DNA from: Niveibacterium umoris
GTDB lineage: Bacteria > Pseudomonadota > Gammaproteobacteria > Burkholderiales > Rhodocyclaceae
DNA: 64,000 nt
Assembly (NCBI RefSeq): GCF_014197015.1
Contig: NZ_JACIET010000002.1
Location: 744,001-808,000 of the forward strand
Reading direction: 5' to 3'
Within the stretch, counting starts at the first letter, position 1, and each line of letters starts with the position of its first letter. Shown here one piece after another: positions 24,977 to 34,110 of this stretch. Both the position numbers and the translations under genes were made by a program. Under the pieces are notes generated by a model that made no database searches, had not been told where the DNA came from, and saw only the letters and a program-made list of their open reading frames with translations.

Positions 24977-27178
24977 ATGGCCAAACCGCTGCTGCGTCTT
25001 CCACTGATCGCGAGTCCGATGGGCATCGCAGCCAAGCTGAGCTTGCTGGCGGTGTCTACGATCCTGTTGACCGCCGTGGCGATCGGCATCGCGGTGGTAC
25101 GGACCCAGTCGAAGCTCGCCCATGAGGCACTGCGCGAACACGGCGCTGCGGTCACGGCGATGCTGGCGCAGAGCGGCGAGTTCCCGCTCTACAGCGCCAA
25201 CCGCGCGGCGCTCACGCAATTGCTGGAAAGCCTGATGGGCAACAAGGATGTGGCCTACGCCGCGTTCTACGCGGCGGATCACACACTGCTGGTCGAACGG
25301 CGCTTAAGTGCAGCACCGCAGGCAGTGGTGCCAGCCTCCGATTGGCCCGAAACAGGCGTCGCGGTGCGCAACGTGGGTGCCGATGTCACCGAGTTTCTCG
25401 CAGCCGTGCGTGCGCGTGGCGAGGAAGTGGCCAGCAGCGAAACGGTCGGGATTCCCCGCAGCGAGACCCTCGGCTACGTGCGCCTGGGCTTGTCGAACGC
25501 CCGTGCGACCGGCGAGGCGGTGTTCTTCATCAACGAGACGGCGCGTTTCGCGATCGTCGTGACGGCACTGGCAATCGTGCTGACCACCTTGTTCACCCGG
25601 CGCCTGGTGCAGCCGCTGCGGGATCTGTCACGCACCGCGCGGGAAGTGGCCGAAGGGCGGCTCGGGCAGACGGTGCAGATCGCCTCGTCCGATGAACTGG
25701 CGGATCTGGGCCGCGCGTTCCAGCACATGGTGGATAGCCTCGGGGTATCGCGTGCACGCCTGATGGAATACCAGAACCTGCTCGAAGACCGGGTGCAGTC
25801 GCGCACCCGCGAACTTGAACAGGCGACGGCGCAGGCCCTCGATCTGGCTCAGCGCGATACGCTGACCGGCTTGCCGAACCGCGCGCATTTCACCGCCATG
25901 CTCGAGCAGGCGCTCGCCGCCCATGCCGGCAGCGGCGAACGCATCGCCGTGCTGTTCCTTGATCTCGATCTGTTCAAGCGCATCAACGACACCCTCGGGC
26001 ACCAGACCGGCGACAGCCTGCTCCAGTACATCGCCAACGCGCTGCGCGGTGCCCTGCGCGACGGCGATCTGGTGGCGCGACTCGGCGGTGACGAGTTTGT
26101 CATCCTCGCCCGCGACGTGCGCAGCACCGACCAGGTCAGCGGCATTGCCCGGCGGGTGCTGAATGCATTTCATGCGCCGGTGGAACTGGCCGGGCATGCC
26201 TTCAAGGTTGGGTTCTCGATCGGCATCAGCATCTGCCCCGATCATGGCAACGACGCGCAGACCTTGCTGAAAAACGCTGATCTGGCGATGTATGCGAGCA
26301 AGGAAGCGGGCCGCGGCGGTTACCGCTTCTACACGCCGGATCTCAACCAGCACGCGATGGAGCGACTGAATATCGAGAACGGCTTGCGCCGCGCGCTGGA
26401 CAACGACACAGAGCTGTTCCTCGAATTCCAGCCGCAGGTGGAACTGGCCGGCGGCCGCATGATCGCTGCCGAGGCGCTGCTGCGCTGGCGCACGCCCGAG
26501 GGCACCGTCATCCCGCCCGGGCGCTTCATCCCGATCGCCGAGGAGACGGGCCTGATCGTGCCGATCGGCGAGAAGGTGCTGCGCAGCGCCTGCGCCGCGC
26601 TTGCGCGCTGGCGCGCAGCCGGCCTGCCGATGCCGCGGGTGGCGGTGAATATCGCAGCGCCGCAGTTTGAAAGCCGCAAGTTCGGAGAAACCGTCGCCGC
26701 CGCGCTCGCCGAATTCAATGTGCCGGCCGACCGTATCGAACTTGAACTCACCGAGAGCGTGATCGTGCGTGACGCCGATGCGGCCCTGCGCGCGATGGCG
26801 CGGCTCAAGGAGCTGGGTGTTTCGATCGCGCTGGACGATTTCGGCACCGGCTATTCCAGCCTGGCCTACTTGTCGCGCATGCCGATCGACCTGGTGAAGA
26901 TCGATCGTGCCTTCGTGATGCGCACTACCGAAGACGAAAGCGCGCGCACCATCGTGCGCTCGATCGTCGCCCTGTCGCATGCGCTGCGGCACAAGGTCGT
27001 CGCGGAGGGGGTCGAGACACGGGCGCAACTGACCCAGCTGCGGCGTTCCGGCTGCGACTATGTGCAAGGCTATCTGCTGGCGCGGCCGATGTCCGAAGCC
27101 GCACTGACGGCGTGGCTGTCGAGCCCGATCACCCCGGCCGAGGCCTTGCTTGGCGACAAGGACGGCGGGCTCCTCTAG
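24977..27178 (+). CDS. Membrane GGDEF-EAL protein with HAMP domain
   Basis: 733 residues. A first membrane helix (about 17-42) and a second (about 187-208) bracket a periplasmic sensor of some 145 residues; a HAMP domain (RRLVQPLRDLSRTAREVAEGRL) and short coiled coil follow. GGDEF is intact at 370-374 with the I-site RDGD five residues before it; EAL is intact at 499-501 with ELTES, DDFGTGYSSL and EGVET. It may make or break c-di-GMP in response to an extracytoplasmic signal. It is single, preceded by TAAACT-like sequence but no clear Shine-Dalgarno. Confidence 0.93.
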   Translation: MAKPLLRLPLIASPMGIAAKLSLLAVSTILLTAVAIGIAVVRTQSKLAHEALREHGAAVTAMLAQSGEFPLYSANRAALTQLLESLMGNKDVAYAAFYAADHTLLVERRLSAAPQAVVPASDWPETGVAVRNVGADVTEFLAAVRARGEEVASSETVGIPRSETLGYVRLGLSNARATGEAVFFINETARFAIVVTALAIVLTTLFTRRLVQPLRDLSRTAREVAEGRLGQTVQIASSDELADLGRAFQHMVDSLGVSRARLMEYQNLLEDRVQSRTRELEQATAQALDLAQRDTLTGLPNRAHFTAMLEQALAAHAGSGERIAVLFLDLDLFKRINDTLGHQTGDSLLQYIANALRGALRDGDLVARLGGDEFVILARDVRSTDQVSGIARRVLNAFHAPVELAGHAFKVGFSIGISICPDHGNDAQTLLKNADLAMYASKEAGRGGYRFYTPDLNQHAMERLNIENGLRRALDNDTELFLEFQPQVELAGGRMIAAEALLRWRTPEGTVIPPGRFIPIAEETGLIVPIGEKVLRSACAALARWRAAGLPMPRVAVNIAAPQFESRKFGETVAAALAEFNVPADRIELELTESVIVRDADAALRAMARLKELGVSIALDDFGTGYSSLAYLSRMPIDLVKIDRAFVMRTTEDESARTIVRSIVALSHALRHKVVAEGVETRAQLTQLRRSGCDYVQGYLLARPMSEAALTAWLSSPITPAEALLGDKDGGLL

Positions 27179-27270
27179 GGAAGGCCTGATGAAGTGGCTC
27201 CTTGCGGCGCGACGACACCGGCGCCACAAGCTTGGGCAGCAAATGAATTGGGGAGCGTAAAGGGCGGGAC

Positions 27271-27347
27271 TGGCGCGACCGGCGGGATTCGAACCCACGA
27301 CCCCTGGCTTCGGAGGCCAGTACTCTATCCAGCTGAGCTACGGTCGC
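27271..27347 (-). tRNA. tRNA-Arg (anticodon CCG)
   Basis: 77 nt including an encoded CCA. Acceptor stem GCGACCG/CGGTCGC, D-arm AGCTCAGCTGGATAGAGT, anticodon stem CTGGC/GCCAG with loop CTCCGAA (anticodon CCG, reads CGG), and T-arm with GGTTCGAATCC. It lies alone between the GGDEF-EAL gene and the cytochrome gene. A possible 9-bp hairpin (27204-27231) lies downstream on its strand, without a T-run. Confidence 0.96.
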
Positions 27348-27420
27348 ACAGCCGGGCAATGATAGCGCAAAGCCCCTCCAGCGTCCATGCAGGGTGCTGC
27401 AGCGCGGCGAAAAGTCCCGC

Positions 27421-27426
27421 TATAAT
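27421..27426 (+). promoter_or_regulatory. Consensus -10 box (TATAAT) for the cytochrome gene
   Basis: TATAAT at 27421-27426, giving a predicted transcription start near 27433 and a leader of about 54 bases. No good -35 is visible at 17 bases. It abuts the 5' end of the divergent tRNA gene. Confidence 0.55.
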
Positions 27427-27486
27427 CAGCGTCTTGCGTGGCAGGGGGCCACGCAGCTCAACGTCCAGGACACCACGCAGGCCACC

Positions 27487-27915
27487 ATGTCGATCCGCTC
27501 AACGCTTCCGCTCGCACTCCTTTCGGCCATCCTGATTGCGGGCTGCAACAAGTCGCAGCCGGTCAATGAGGAAGAGACCGCCACGCTGATCCAGCCGGTC
27601 GCCAAGGTGGCGTTGGCAGCCGCCGACGCAGGCGCCGCCAAGGGCAGCCGCACCGGCGAGCAGGTCGTGACGGCCGTGTGCAGCGCCTGCCACGGTTCCG
27701 GCGCGTTGAACGCACCGAAGATCGGCGACAACGCCGCCTGGGCGCCGCGCATCGGCGCTGGTCTCGAAGGTCTGACCAAGTCGGCCATCGCCGGCAAGAA
27801 CTCGATGCCCGCTCGCGGTGGCAACCCGGACCTGACCGATGAAGAAATCGCACGCGCGATCGCCTTCATGGCCAACAAGTCCGGCGCGTCGTTCAAGGCA
27901 CCCGAACCCAAGTAA
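27487..27915 (+). CDS. Cytochrome c5-type lipoprotein
   Basis: 142 residues from ATG 27487, which places the lipoprotein signal LLSAILIAGC at the N-terminus (lipid-modified Cys about residue 20). A linker of ~40 residues precedes a single heme c domain: CSACH heme-binding motif, and SMPARGG containing the probable axial Met. The heme domain (about 55-135) is like cytochrome c5/class I c-type. It should carry electrons in the periplasm, tethered to a membrane. It ends at a strong terminator. Confidence 0.9.
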   Translation: MSIRSTLPLALLSAILIAGCNKSQPVNEEETATLIQPVAKVALAAADAGAAKGSRTGEQVVTAVCSACHGSGALNAPKIGDNAAWAPRIGAGLEGLTKSAIAGKNSMPARGGNPDLTDEEIARAIAFMANKSGASFKAPEPK

Positions 27916-27934
27916 GCATCCGGGGTCGTGCATA

Positions 27935-27966
27935 ACGGGCTGCCCGCGGGCGGCCCGTTTGTTTTT
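27935..27966 (+). terminator. Rho-independent terminator after the cytochrome gene
   Basis: Stem ACGGGCTGCCCG/CGGGCGGCCCGT (27935-27958, one G-U pair) followed by TTTGTTTTT. Its T-run reaches the stop codon of the convergent pirin gene. Confidence 0.88.
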
Positions 27967-28679
27967 CAGGCGTCCGCGACAGGCGGCAGATCGAACAGCA
28001 GCACTTCGCCCTGCTCGACCCCATCGACCGTCAGCAGCGTCTCGTCGCGGATGCGGGCGCCATCGCCGGCACCGAGCGGGACGCCATTGAGCCTGACGCT
28101 GCCGCGGGCGACATGCAGGTAGGCCAGGCGATCGGCGCCAAGCTTCACCTCGGCCGTTTCGCCCTGATCGAACAGGCCGGCGTGGATCGTCGCGTCCTGA
28201 TGCAGCGTGACGCTGCCCTCGCGACCGTCGGGTGAAGCCACGAGCCGGAAGCGGCCGCGCTTGTCGTCCGCGCTGAAGCGGATCTGTTCGTAACCCGGAT
28301 CGATGCCACGCTCGGCCGGCAGAATCCAGATCTGCAGAAAATGCACCGGCTCGCGCTGCGACGGATTGAATTCGCTGTGCATCACGCCGCGTCCGGCGCT
28401 CATGCGCTGCACGTCGCCCGGTTCGATCAGCGTGCCGTTGCCCATGCTGTCGCGGTGTTGCAGGGTACCGTCGAGCACGTAGCTGACGATTTCCATATCG
28501 CGGTGCCCGTGCGTGCCGAAACCCATGCCAGGGGCCACGCGGTCGTCGTTGATCACCCGCAGCACGCTCCAGCCCATCTGCTGCGGGTCGTAATAGTCGG
28601 CGAACGAGAAGGTGTGATGGCTGTCGAGCCAGCCGTGATTGGCGTGGCCACGTGCCGCTGCGGGTCGGATCTGGATCAT
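27966..28679 (-). CDS. Pirin family protein (YhhW-like)
   Basis: 237 residues from ATG 28679, with AGGAG seven bases upstream. A bicupin: the N-terminal cupin holds the metal-binding residues in [10 protein letters not shown] and MHSEFN, with [19 protein letters not shown] typical of YhhW. YhhW has quercetin 2,3-dioxygenase activity; other pirins act as redox-linked regulators. The metal site looks intact. It is single, convergent with the cytochrome gene. Confidence 0.9.
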   Translation of the reverse strand: MIQIRPAAARGHANHGWLDSHHTFSFADYYDPQQMGWSVLRVINDDRVAPGMGFGTHGHRDMEIVSYVLDGTLQHRDSMGNGTLIEPGDVQRMSAGRGVMHSEFNPSQREPVHFLQIWILPAERGIDPGYEQIRFSADDKRGRFRLVASPDGREGSVTLHQDATIHAGLFDQGETAEVKLGADRLAYLHVARGSVRLNGVPLGAGDGARIRDETLLTVDGVEQGEVLLFDLPPVADA

Positions 28680-29009
28680 GAGGGGCTCCTGCCTGGCGGA
28701 CCGATGAATTTCGATCAGCGTGTAAGGCAAGCATAGAAAAGCTCGTGCTTCACAAAAAGCGATCGTTTCTCGCACTTTTCATGAAACAGGCTCAACAAAA
28801 AAGTCGCGGCAGGAGGTGCGAGCGGCACAAAGCGCAGAAGCAGGCTGGTTCGCCGCCGAGACTCGCCTCTGCGCGGCCGCTCGCAGAGTTGATTACGGCT
28901 GCTGACGAGCAGCCTTGAATGCTAATTTGACCCTGCTGGCAGTCGGGTCGACGCCGTCGGCACCCGGCCCCATAATCCTGCCCTCCCGAAGCAGACCGAG
29001 AAGTGCGCA
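28680..29009. other. Intergenic region between divergent pirin and flavin reductase genes
   Basis: 330 bases without a credible gene. A 10-bp perfect palindrome TTTCATGAAA (28777-28786) lies about 100 bases upstream of pirin and could bind a regulator. CATAAT at 28970-28975 may be the -10 for flavin reductase. On the minus strand TATGCT (28732-28737) is a weak -10 for pirin. Base composition between 28735 and 28805 is more AT-rich than the surrounding genes. Confidence 0.4.
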
Positions 29010-29510
29010 ATGCCTGATCCCGACGACCAGCCCGAATTCGACACCCTGGCCTTTCGCCGCGCACTTGGCGAGTTCGCCACCGGCATCACGGTGGTCACCG
29101 CGCGCACGCCGGAGGGGCGGCGCGTCGGTCTGACGGTCAACTCTTTCAACTCGGTGTCCCTCAGCCCGCCACTGGTGCTGTGGAGTCTCGCGCGCCACCT
29201 GCCGGTGATGGACGACTTCCTGCGCTGCTCGCACTACGCGATCAACGTGCTGGCCTCGCACCAACACCCCTTGTCGCAGCGATTTGCGACACGTTCCGAA
29301 GACAAGTTCGTCGATCTGGATGTCGGCGAGGGGATAGGCGGCGCCCCGCTGCTGCATGGTTGCTGCGCCTGGTTCGAGTGCCGCAACGGCATCCGCCACG
29401 ACGGTGGCGATCATGTGATCTTCATTGGTGAGGTGGAGCGTTTTGAGCGCGGCGGCGGCGAACCCCTGATCTACCACGCCGGACGGTATCGCTACCTGTC
29501 GGTCGACTGA
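29010..29510 (+). CDS. Flavin reductase family protein (HpaC/NtaB-like)
   Basis: 166 residues. The FMN-binding split-barrel motifs are ALGEFATGITVVTA, GLTVNSFNSVSLSPPLVLWSL and YAINVLASHQ, with RFATRSEDKF and HHVIFIGEV-like DHVIFIGEVERF. Such enzymes use NAD(P)H to reduce free FMN or FAD for a partner monooxygenase. No monooxygenase is adjacent. The protein is of normal length and soluble. Confidence 0.88.
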   Translation: MPDPDDQPEFDTLAFRRALGEFATGITVVTARTPEGRRVGLTVNSFNSVSLSPPLVLWSLARHLPVMDDFLRCSHYAINVLASHQHPLSQRFATRSEDKFVDLDVGEGIGGAPLLHGCCAWFECRNGIRHDGGDHVIFIGEVERFERGGGEPLIYHAGRYRYLSVD

Positions 29511-29654
29511 CCCGATGCCGCCCGGATCTGCCTGATCCAGTGCATCAAGGTTGACGCGACGCCTTGTCGCGGCGCGAATTCCGGGCCCATGATGGCGAAC
29601 CGACCGCCGGGCGACCGGTCCGCTTGCGTTGATGTGCTCTCACGGAGTCCGGTC

Positions 29655-31151
29655 ATGCGCTCTGCCGTCCTGACACAAGTCGAATGCCCCGACCGCGCTG
29701 CCGATCTGCTGACCCTGCAGAACGAAGTCCTCGAAGCGGTGGCGGTTGGCGCGCCGTTGCACCAGACCCTCGATCTGCTGTGCCGGCGGGTCGAGACCCT
29801 TGCGCCGGATGTGCGCTGCTCGGTGCTGCTGCTCGATGGACGCTACCTGCGGCACGGCGCTGCACCGAGTCTGCCCAAGGCCTATACCGACGCCATTGAC
29901 GGCGTGGAGATCGGCCCCTCGGTGGGTTCTTGCGGCACTGCGGCCTATCGTGGCGAAGCGGTCGAGGTGACAGACATCGCCAACGACCCACTGTGGGCCC
30001 TTTACAAGCACGTCGCGCTGCCGCATCAGCTGCTGGCCTGCTGGTCCACGCCGATCCGCGCGCGCGATGGCAGCATCCTTGGCACCTTCGCGCTGTACTA
30101 CGGGCAGATCCGCGGCAGCGCCGGTTTCCACCGCGACGCGGTCAAGGCCTCTACCCAGCTCGCCGCGATCGCAATCGAGCGCGCGCGCATGGACGACGCC
30201 GAGCACCAGCGCCTCGAACAGCTCGCCGACAGCAATGCGCGCATCGAACTGCTCAACCGCACGCTGGAGCAACGCGTCGCCGCGCGCACGCGCGACCTTG
30301 ATCAACGCAATGCCGAACTGGCGCGCGCCTTCGACGAACTGCAGCGGACCCAGGGCGAACTGGTCGAAGTGCGCCGGCTCGCCAGCCTGGCGCGGCTGGT
30401 TGCCGGTATCGCCCACGAACTCAACACGCCGCTCGGTAACGCGCGTGTGCTGGCCACCACGCTGCAGTCGCGCTGTGACGAATTCAATGCCCTGCGCTCG
30501 GGGCCGCTGCGCCGCTCTGATGTCGACCATTTCGTGGCGGACGTCGTCGAGGCCGCCAGCTTGCTGGAGCAAGCGATCGCAACCGCGGTCGGCAGCGTCG
30601 GCAGCTTCAAGGCGGTGGCGGTGGAGCAGCCCGCCGCCGCACGCGCCAGCTTCGCGGTGGCCGACACCCTGCTTTACGTCTCGCATCTCTTTGCGCCGGA
30701 ACTTCGCGAGATCGCATGTACCGTCAGGCTCGAAGCCGCCGAAGATCTGATCCTCGACAGCTATCCCGCCGCGCTGCAGCAGGTCCTGTGCGCGCTGGTG
30801 GAAAACGCGCTGCTGCATGGCCTGCCGGCGCAGGCGCTCCCGGTGTTGAGCCTGCGCGCCCGCACGGTCGACACCACGAGCATCGAGATCGCGGTTGGTG
30901 ACAACGGTGCCGGAATCCCGGCGGACGATCTCGCCAAGGTGTTCGACCCCTTCTTCACGACACGACTCGCGCAAGGCAGCAGCGGGCTCGGCCTGCATGT
31001 GGCGCACAACGTGGTGCGCGGCGCCCTGGGCGGCACGATCCGGATCGAGAGCACGCCGGCGGAGGGCACGACCGTGTTCGTGCGCCTGCCCCGCAGCGCG
31101 CCTATTCCGTCGGACCCGGCAAGTCCAGGGGCGCGAAGCGCGGCTGCGTGA
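29655..31151 (+). CDS. GAF-domain sensor histidine kinase
   Basis: 498 residues from ATG 29655, supported by GGAG at 29644-29647; the frame opens at 29589. A GAF domain (about 18-175, with VGSCGTAAYRGE and VEVTDIANDPLW) is followed by a coiled coil (185-240), the phospho-acceptor motif AHELNTPLGN (His254) and a HATPase domain with ENALLHG, DNGAGIP, FDPFFTT and SGLGLHVAHN. No membrane segment. No response regulator lies next to it. Its last 50 bases overlap the convergent DUF1653 gene. Confidence 0.92.
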   Translation: MRSAVLTQVECPDRAADLLTLQNEVLEAVAVGAPLHQTLDLLCRRVETLAPDVRCSVLLLDGRYLRHGAAPSLPKAYTDAIDGVEIGPSVGSCGTAAYRGEAVEVTDIANDPLWALYKHVALPHQLLACWSTPIRARDGSILGTFALYYGQIRGSAGFHRDAVKASTQLAAIAIERARMDDAEHQRLEQLADSNARIELLNRTLEQRVAARTRDLDQRNAELARAFDELQRTQGELVEVRRLASLARLVAGIAHELNTPLGNARVLATTLQSRCDEFNALRSGPLRRSDVDHFVADVVEAASLLEQAIATAVGSVGSFKAVAVEQPAAARASFAVADTLLYVSHLFAPELREIACTVRLEAAEDLILDSYPAALQQVLCALVENALLHGLPAQALPVLSLRARTVDTTSIEIAVGDNGAGIPADDLAKVFDPFFTTRLAQGSSGLGLHVAHNVVRGALGGTIRIESTPAEGTTVFVRLPRSAPIPSDPASPGARSAAA

Positions 31152-31356
31152 CGCCAGCGATGCTTACGCTGCCGACGAACATCTCGTAGGGCCGGACCCA
31201 CAGGCCGCTGGCGTTGTAGAGCGGTCGATACAGCACCAGCGCTTCGAGCGTCTCGCTGTGGCGCACGACGCCCAGCACTTCGTATTCGCCGCCTTTGTAA
31301 TGGCGGTAACGGCCGGCGCGAAGGGTCGGGAGCGGGGTGAGTTCGGGCTCGGGCAT
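31102..31356 (-). CDS. DUF1653 family protein
   Basis: 84 residues from ATG 31356 (CGAGAG upstream; ATG 31377 also possible). The central run AGRYRHYKGGEYEVLGVVRHSETLE and LWVRPYEMFVGSV is the DUF1653 signature, a small beta-rich domain of unknown role. The 3' end overlaps the convergent histidine kinase gene by 50 bases. The overlap is supported because both C-terminal ends are in frame and the domain itself lies mostly outside the overlap. Confidence 0.82.
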   Translation of the reverse strand: MPEPELTPLPTLRAGRYRHYKGGEYEVLGVVRHSETLEALVLYRPLYNASGLWVRPYEMFVGSVSIAGVTQPRFAPLDLPGPTE

Positions 31357-31588
31357 CGTGTCTCTCGGGGTGGGCATCGTGTTATGCCGTGGCGGGCAGG
31401 GTGCGCAACCGGTGCCGGCGCTTGGCGCTGCGGGTGGCACATCGTAATCGGAGTGGCGAACGTCGGCGACCCGCGCTGATCCGTCTACCATCCGTCACCG
31501 GTTTGTGCCGCCCGGGTGGTGCGAACCAGACGGCGAACCGGCGCCCCGCGTCGCGGTCTGACACCGCAGCCACTCAGAGAAAGCACCG

Positions 31589-33199
31589 ATGAACGCAATC
31601 GATACCCTGCTGCGCCCGTTCGACGAACTCGCCTTCGACGACCTGTTCGTGCGCTCCCATACGGCCGATCCGGGGACGCACAACCAGCCCCGGCAGGTGC
31701 CCGGCGCGGCCTACAGTCGCCTGGCGCCGACGCCGGTGGTCGCGCCCCGCCTGCTGGCGTGGTCGGACCGGCTGGGCGAGTCGCTCGGCATCGCCCGCCC
31801 GCAACGACCGGACGGCATCGAGGCCCAGGTGCTGGGCGGCAACCGGGTGCTGCCCGGCATGCAGCCATACGCGGCGCGTTACGGCGGCCATCAGTTCGGG
31901 CAGTGGGCTGGCCAGCTCGGCGACGGGCGCGCGATCACCCTGGGCGAGATCCTGGATACGCATGGCGCGCGGCAAGAGCTGCAGCTCAAGGGCGCCGGCC
32001 GCACGCCTTACTCGCGCCATGCCGATGGCCGCGCGGTGTTGCGTTCTTCGGTGCGTGAATTTCTCTGCAGCGAGGCGATGCACCACCTCGGGATTCCCAC
32101 GACGCGAGCCCTGTCGCTGGTGGCGACCGGCGAAGGCGTGGTGCGCGACATGTTCTACGACGGCAATCCGCAGACCGAACCGGGCGCCGTCGTGTGCCGC
32201 GTCGCGCCCTCCTTCGTGCGTTTCGGCAACTTCGAGATCTTTGCCGCCGAGAACGAAGCGAACAATCTGCGTGGCCTCGCCGACTGGATCATCCGCCATC
32301 ACTACCCGCAGCTTGGCGAGCCGGGCCCCGCGACCTATGCGGCGTGGTTCGCCGAAATCTGCCGTCGCACCGCCGACATGGTGGTGCACTGGATGCGGGT
32401 GGGCTTCGTGCACGGGGTGATGAACACCGACAACATGTCCATCCTTGGCCTCACGATCGACTACGGCCCCTACGGCTGGCTCGAGGATTTCGACCTGCGC
32501 TGGACGCCCAACACCACCGACGCCCAGGGCCGGCGCTACTGCTACGGCCAGCAGCCGCAGATTGCCTACTGGAACCTGACGCGGCTGGCAGGCGCCCTGA
32601 GCGATCTGGCTGCCGACGACGACGCGTTGCGCGCGGGCCTCGAAACCTACCGCCAACGTTTCGGCCAGCAATGGTCGCGCGCGCTCGCCGACAAATTGGG
32701 CATCGATGCGATCGAAGGCGACGCGGACGACCCGCTGATCATCGATCTGTTCGCGCTGCTGCAGCAGGCCGAGACCGACATGACGCTGTTCTTCCGTTTG
32801 CTCGCCGCGGTGCCGGTGGGCGACAGTGCCTCGCCGGAGGCGCGCCTCGCCACGCTGCGCGAAGCCTTCTACGCGCCGAACCTGCTTGATGGCACGCATG
32901 GCCATGCGGTGGCCGAATGGCTCGACCGCTATGCCGCGCGGGTGCGCCAGCTCGGCGAGCCGACAGAATTGCGCGTCGCGCGCATGAACCGCACCAATCC
33001 GAAATACGTGCTGCGCAACTGGATCGCCCAGCAGGCCATCGATGCAGCGAGCGAGGGCGATACCGCGCCGATCGAACGCCTGCTGCAGGTGCTGCAGCGC
33101 CCCTACGACGAACAGCCAGAGCACGCCGACCTGTTCGCAAAACGCCCCGAGTGGGCACGCCAGCGGCCGGGCTGCTCGGCCTTGTCCTGCAGTTCCTGA
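31589..33199 (+). CDS. selO: Protein adenylyltransferase SelO
   Basis: 536 residues. Pseudokinase-fold enzyme that transfers AMP to Ser/Thr/Tyr of target proteins. RYGGHQFGQWAGQLGDGRAITLGE, QLKGAGRTPYSRHADGRAVLRSS and GVMNTDNMSILGLTIDYGPYG (with the catalytic Asp) are diagnostic. It ends in SCSS: the Cys stands where the animal protein has selenocysteine three residues from the end, and it can form the regulatory disulfide. The start has only a weak ribosome site (GAGA). It is single, convergent with a solute-binding protein gene. Confidence 0.95.
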   Translation: MNAIDTLLRPFDELAFDDLFVRSHTADPGTHNQPRQVPGAAYSRLAPTPVVAPRLLAWSDRLGESLGIARPQRPDGIEAQVLGGNRVLPGMQPYAARYGGHQFGQWAGQLGDGRAITLGEILDTHGARQELQLKGAGRTPYSRHADGRAVLRSSVREFLCSEAMHHLGIPTTRALSLVATGEGVVRDMFYDGNPQTEPGAVVCRVAPSFVRFGNFEIFAAENEANNLRGLADWIIRHHYPQLGEPGPATYAAWFAEICRRTADMVVHWMRVGFVHGVMNTDNMSILGLTIDYGPYGWLEDFDLRWTPNTTDAQGRRYCYGQQPQIAYWNLTRLAGALSDLAADDDALRAGLETYRQRFGQQWSRALADKLGIDAIEGDADDPLIIDLFALLQQAETDMTLFFRLLAAVPVGDSASPEARLATLREAFYAPNLLDGTHGHAVAEWLDRYAARVRQLGEPTELRVARMNRTNPKYVLRNWIAQQAIDAASEGDTAPIERLLQVLQRPYDEQPEHADLFAKRPEWARQRPGCSALSCSS

Positions 33200-33217
33200 G
33201 GCGCGGCGTCTGCGGGC

Positions 33218-34027
33218 CTAACGGGGTTTGTCGTTTTTCTCGGGTGCTGTTTGCTCGAGCAGACGCTCGCGCCAGCGCGACAGGATGCGCGCAACCGAGC
33301 CGTCGGCCATGGCCGCGGCATGGCCGCGCTCGAAGTCCGCAAGCGCGCGTGCGCCATCAGGGTGTTGCAGGCTGAAGCCGATGTGGCTGTCCAGCGGGCC
33401 GAGCTCGCAGGCGACGCGCGGCGGGCTCGCGAGGCCCGCATCCCGCACCACGAAGTCGAGTGTCTTCAACGGGTCGAGTTGCAGCGCCACCGCGTCCATC
33501 CGACCGGCCGCGAGCATCCGCAGCGCGAGCGTTTCGCTGAGCGCGACGCTGACGTCGATATGCGGCTGGCGAACAAGCTGTTCGAAGCGCGGTGCGTACT
33601 CATAGCCGTTGACGCGGCCGATGGTGGCACCCTGCCACGCCGCGGCGTCACAGCTGTCGACCTTCCTGAAGCTGACCAATACGGTCGTCACGCGATACAG
33701 CGGCGTCTTTGGCAAACGGACTTGCCGACCCATGGCTTCGTCACCGCCCACCGCGACGCACCCGACCACGCTGCCGGCCAGCAGCTCTGCCTTGCAGCGG
33801 GCATACGGCACCACCCGCAGCAAGATCTTCCTGCCCGCGTGCGCGAAGGCGGTCTGCACGATTTCGTTGGCGGCGCCGCTGCCGTCGGCCTGCGACCAGG
33901 GCGCAGCGGCATCCTCGACATCGATCACCAGCGGAGCCGTTGGGGCTGCGTCAGTCGCAGGGCAGCACAGCACCATGGCGGCCAGCGCCAGGGCTTTAGG
34001 CATTGCCCCGCGGAACTGCTGCAGCAT
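33218..34027 (-). CDS. Periplasmic solute-binding protein, SBP_bac_3 type, orphan
   Basis: 269 residues from ATG 34027 (GGAGAG upstream). Signal peptide to about ATDA. The mature part has the two-lobe family-3 pattern (EIVQTAFAHAGRKILLRVVPYARCKAELLAG, PLYRVTTVLVSF, GYEYAPRFEQL, LALRMLAAGRMDAVALQ). No permease or ATPase gene is adjacent, so it may feed a distant transporter or act as a sensor. The same type of orphan appears again at 51316. Cys residues in ARCKAELL, VGCVAV and DSCDAA are unusual for the family. Confidence 0.78.
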   Translation of the reverse strand: MLQQFRGAMPKALALAAMVLCCPATDAAPTAPLVIDVEDAAAPWSQADGSGAANEIVQTAFAHAGRKILLRVVPYARCKAELLAGSVVGCVAVGGDEAMGRQVRLPKTPLYRVTTVLVSFRKVDSCDAAAWQGATIGRVNGYEYAPRFEQLVRQPHIDVSVALSETLALRMLAAGRMDAVALQLDPLKTLDFVVRDAGLASPPRVACELGPLDSHIGFSLQHPDGARALADFERGHAAAMADGSVARILSRWRERLLEQTAPEKNDKPR

Positions 34028-34110
34028 GGCGAGCTCTCCATCTCCGGTCAGGGACGAACCATTGGGCTCAGCGGTGCGGCCGACACCCGGCGCACGCTAC
34101 GCCAGGGCCG

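Noticed and set aside
27204-27231. Terminator for tRNA-Arg
   Set aside because: The 9-bp inverted repeat lies downstream on the minus strand, but it has a 10-base loop and no T-run, so it cannot be claimed.
33180-33199. Possible selenocysteine at the SelO C-terminus
   Set aside because: The codon is TGC (Cys) followed by two Ser codons and the stop; there is no in-frame TGA to recode.
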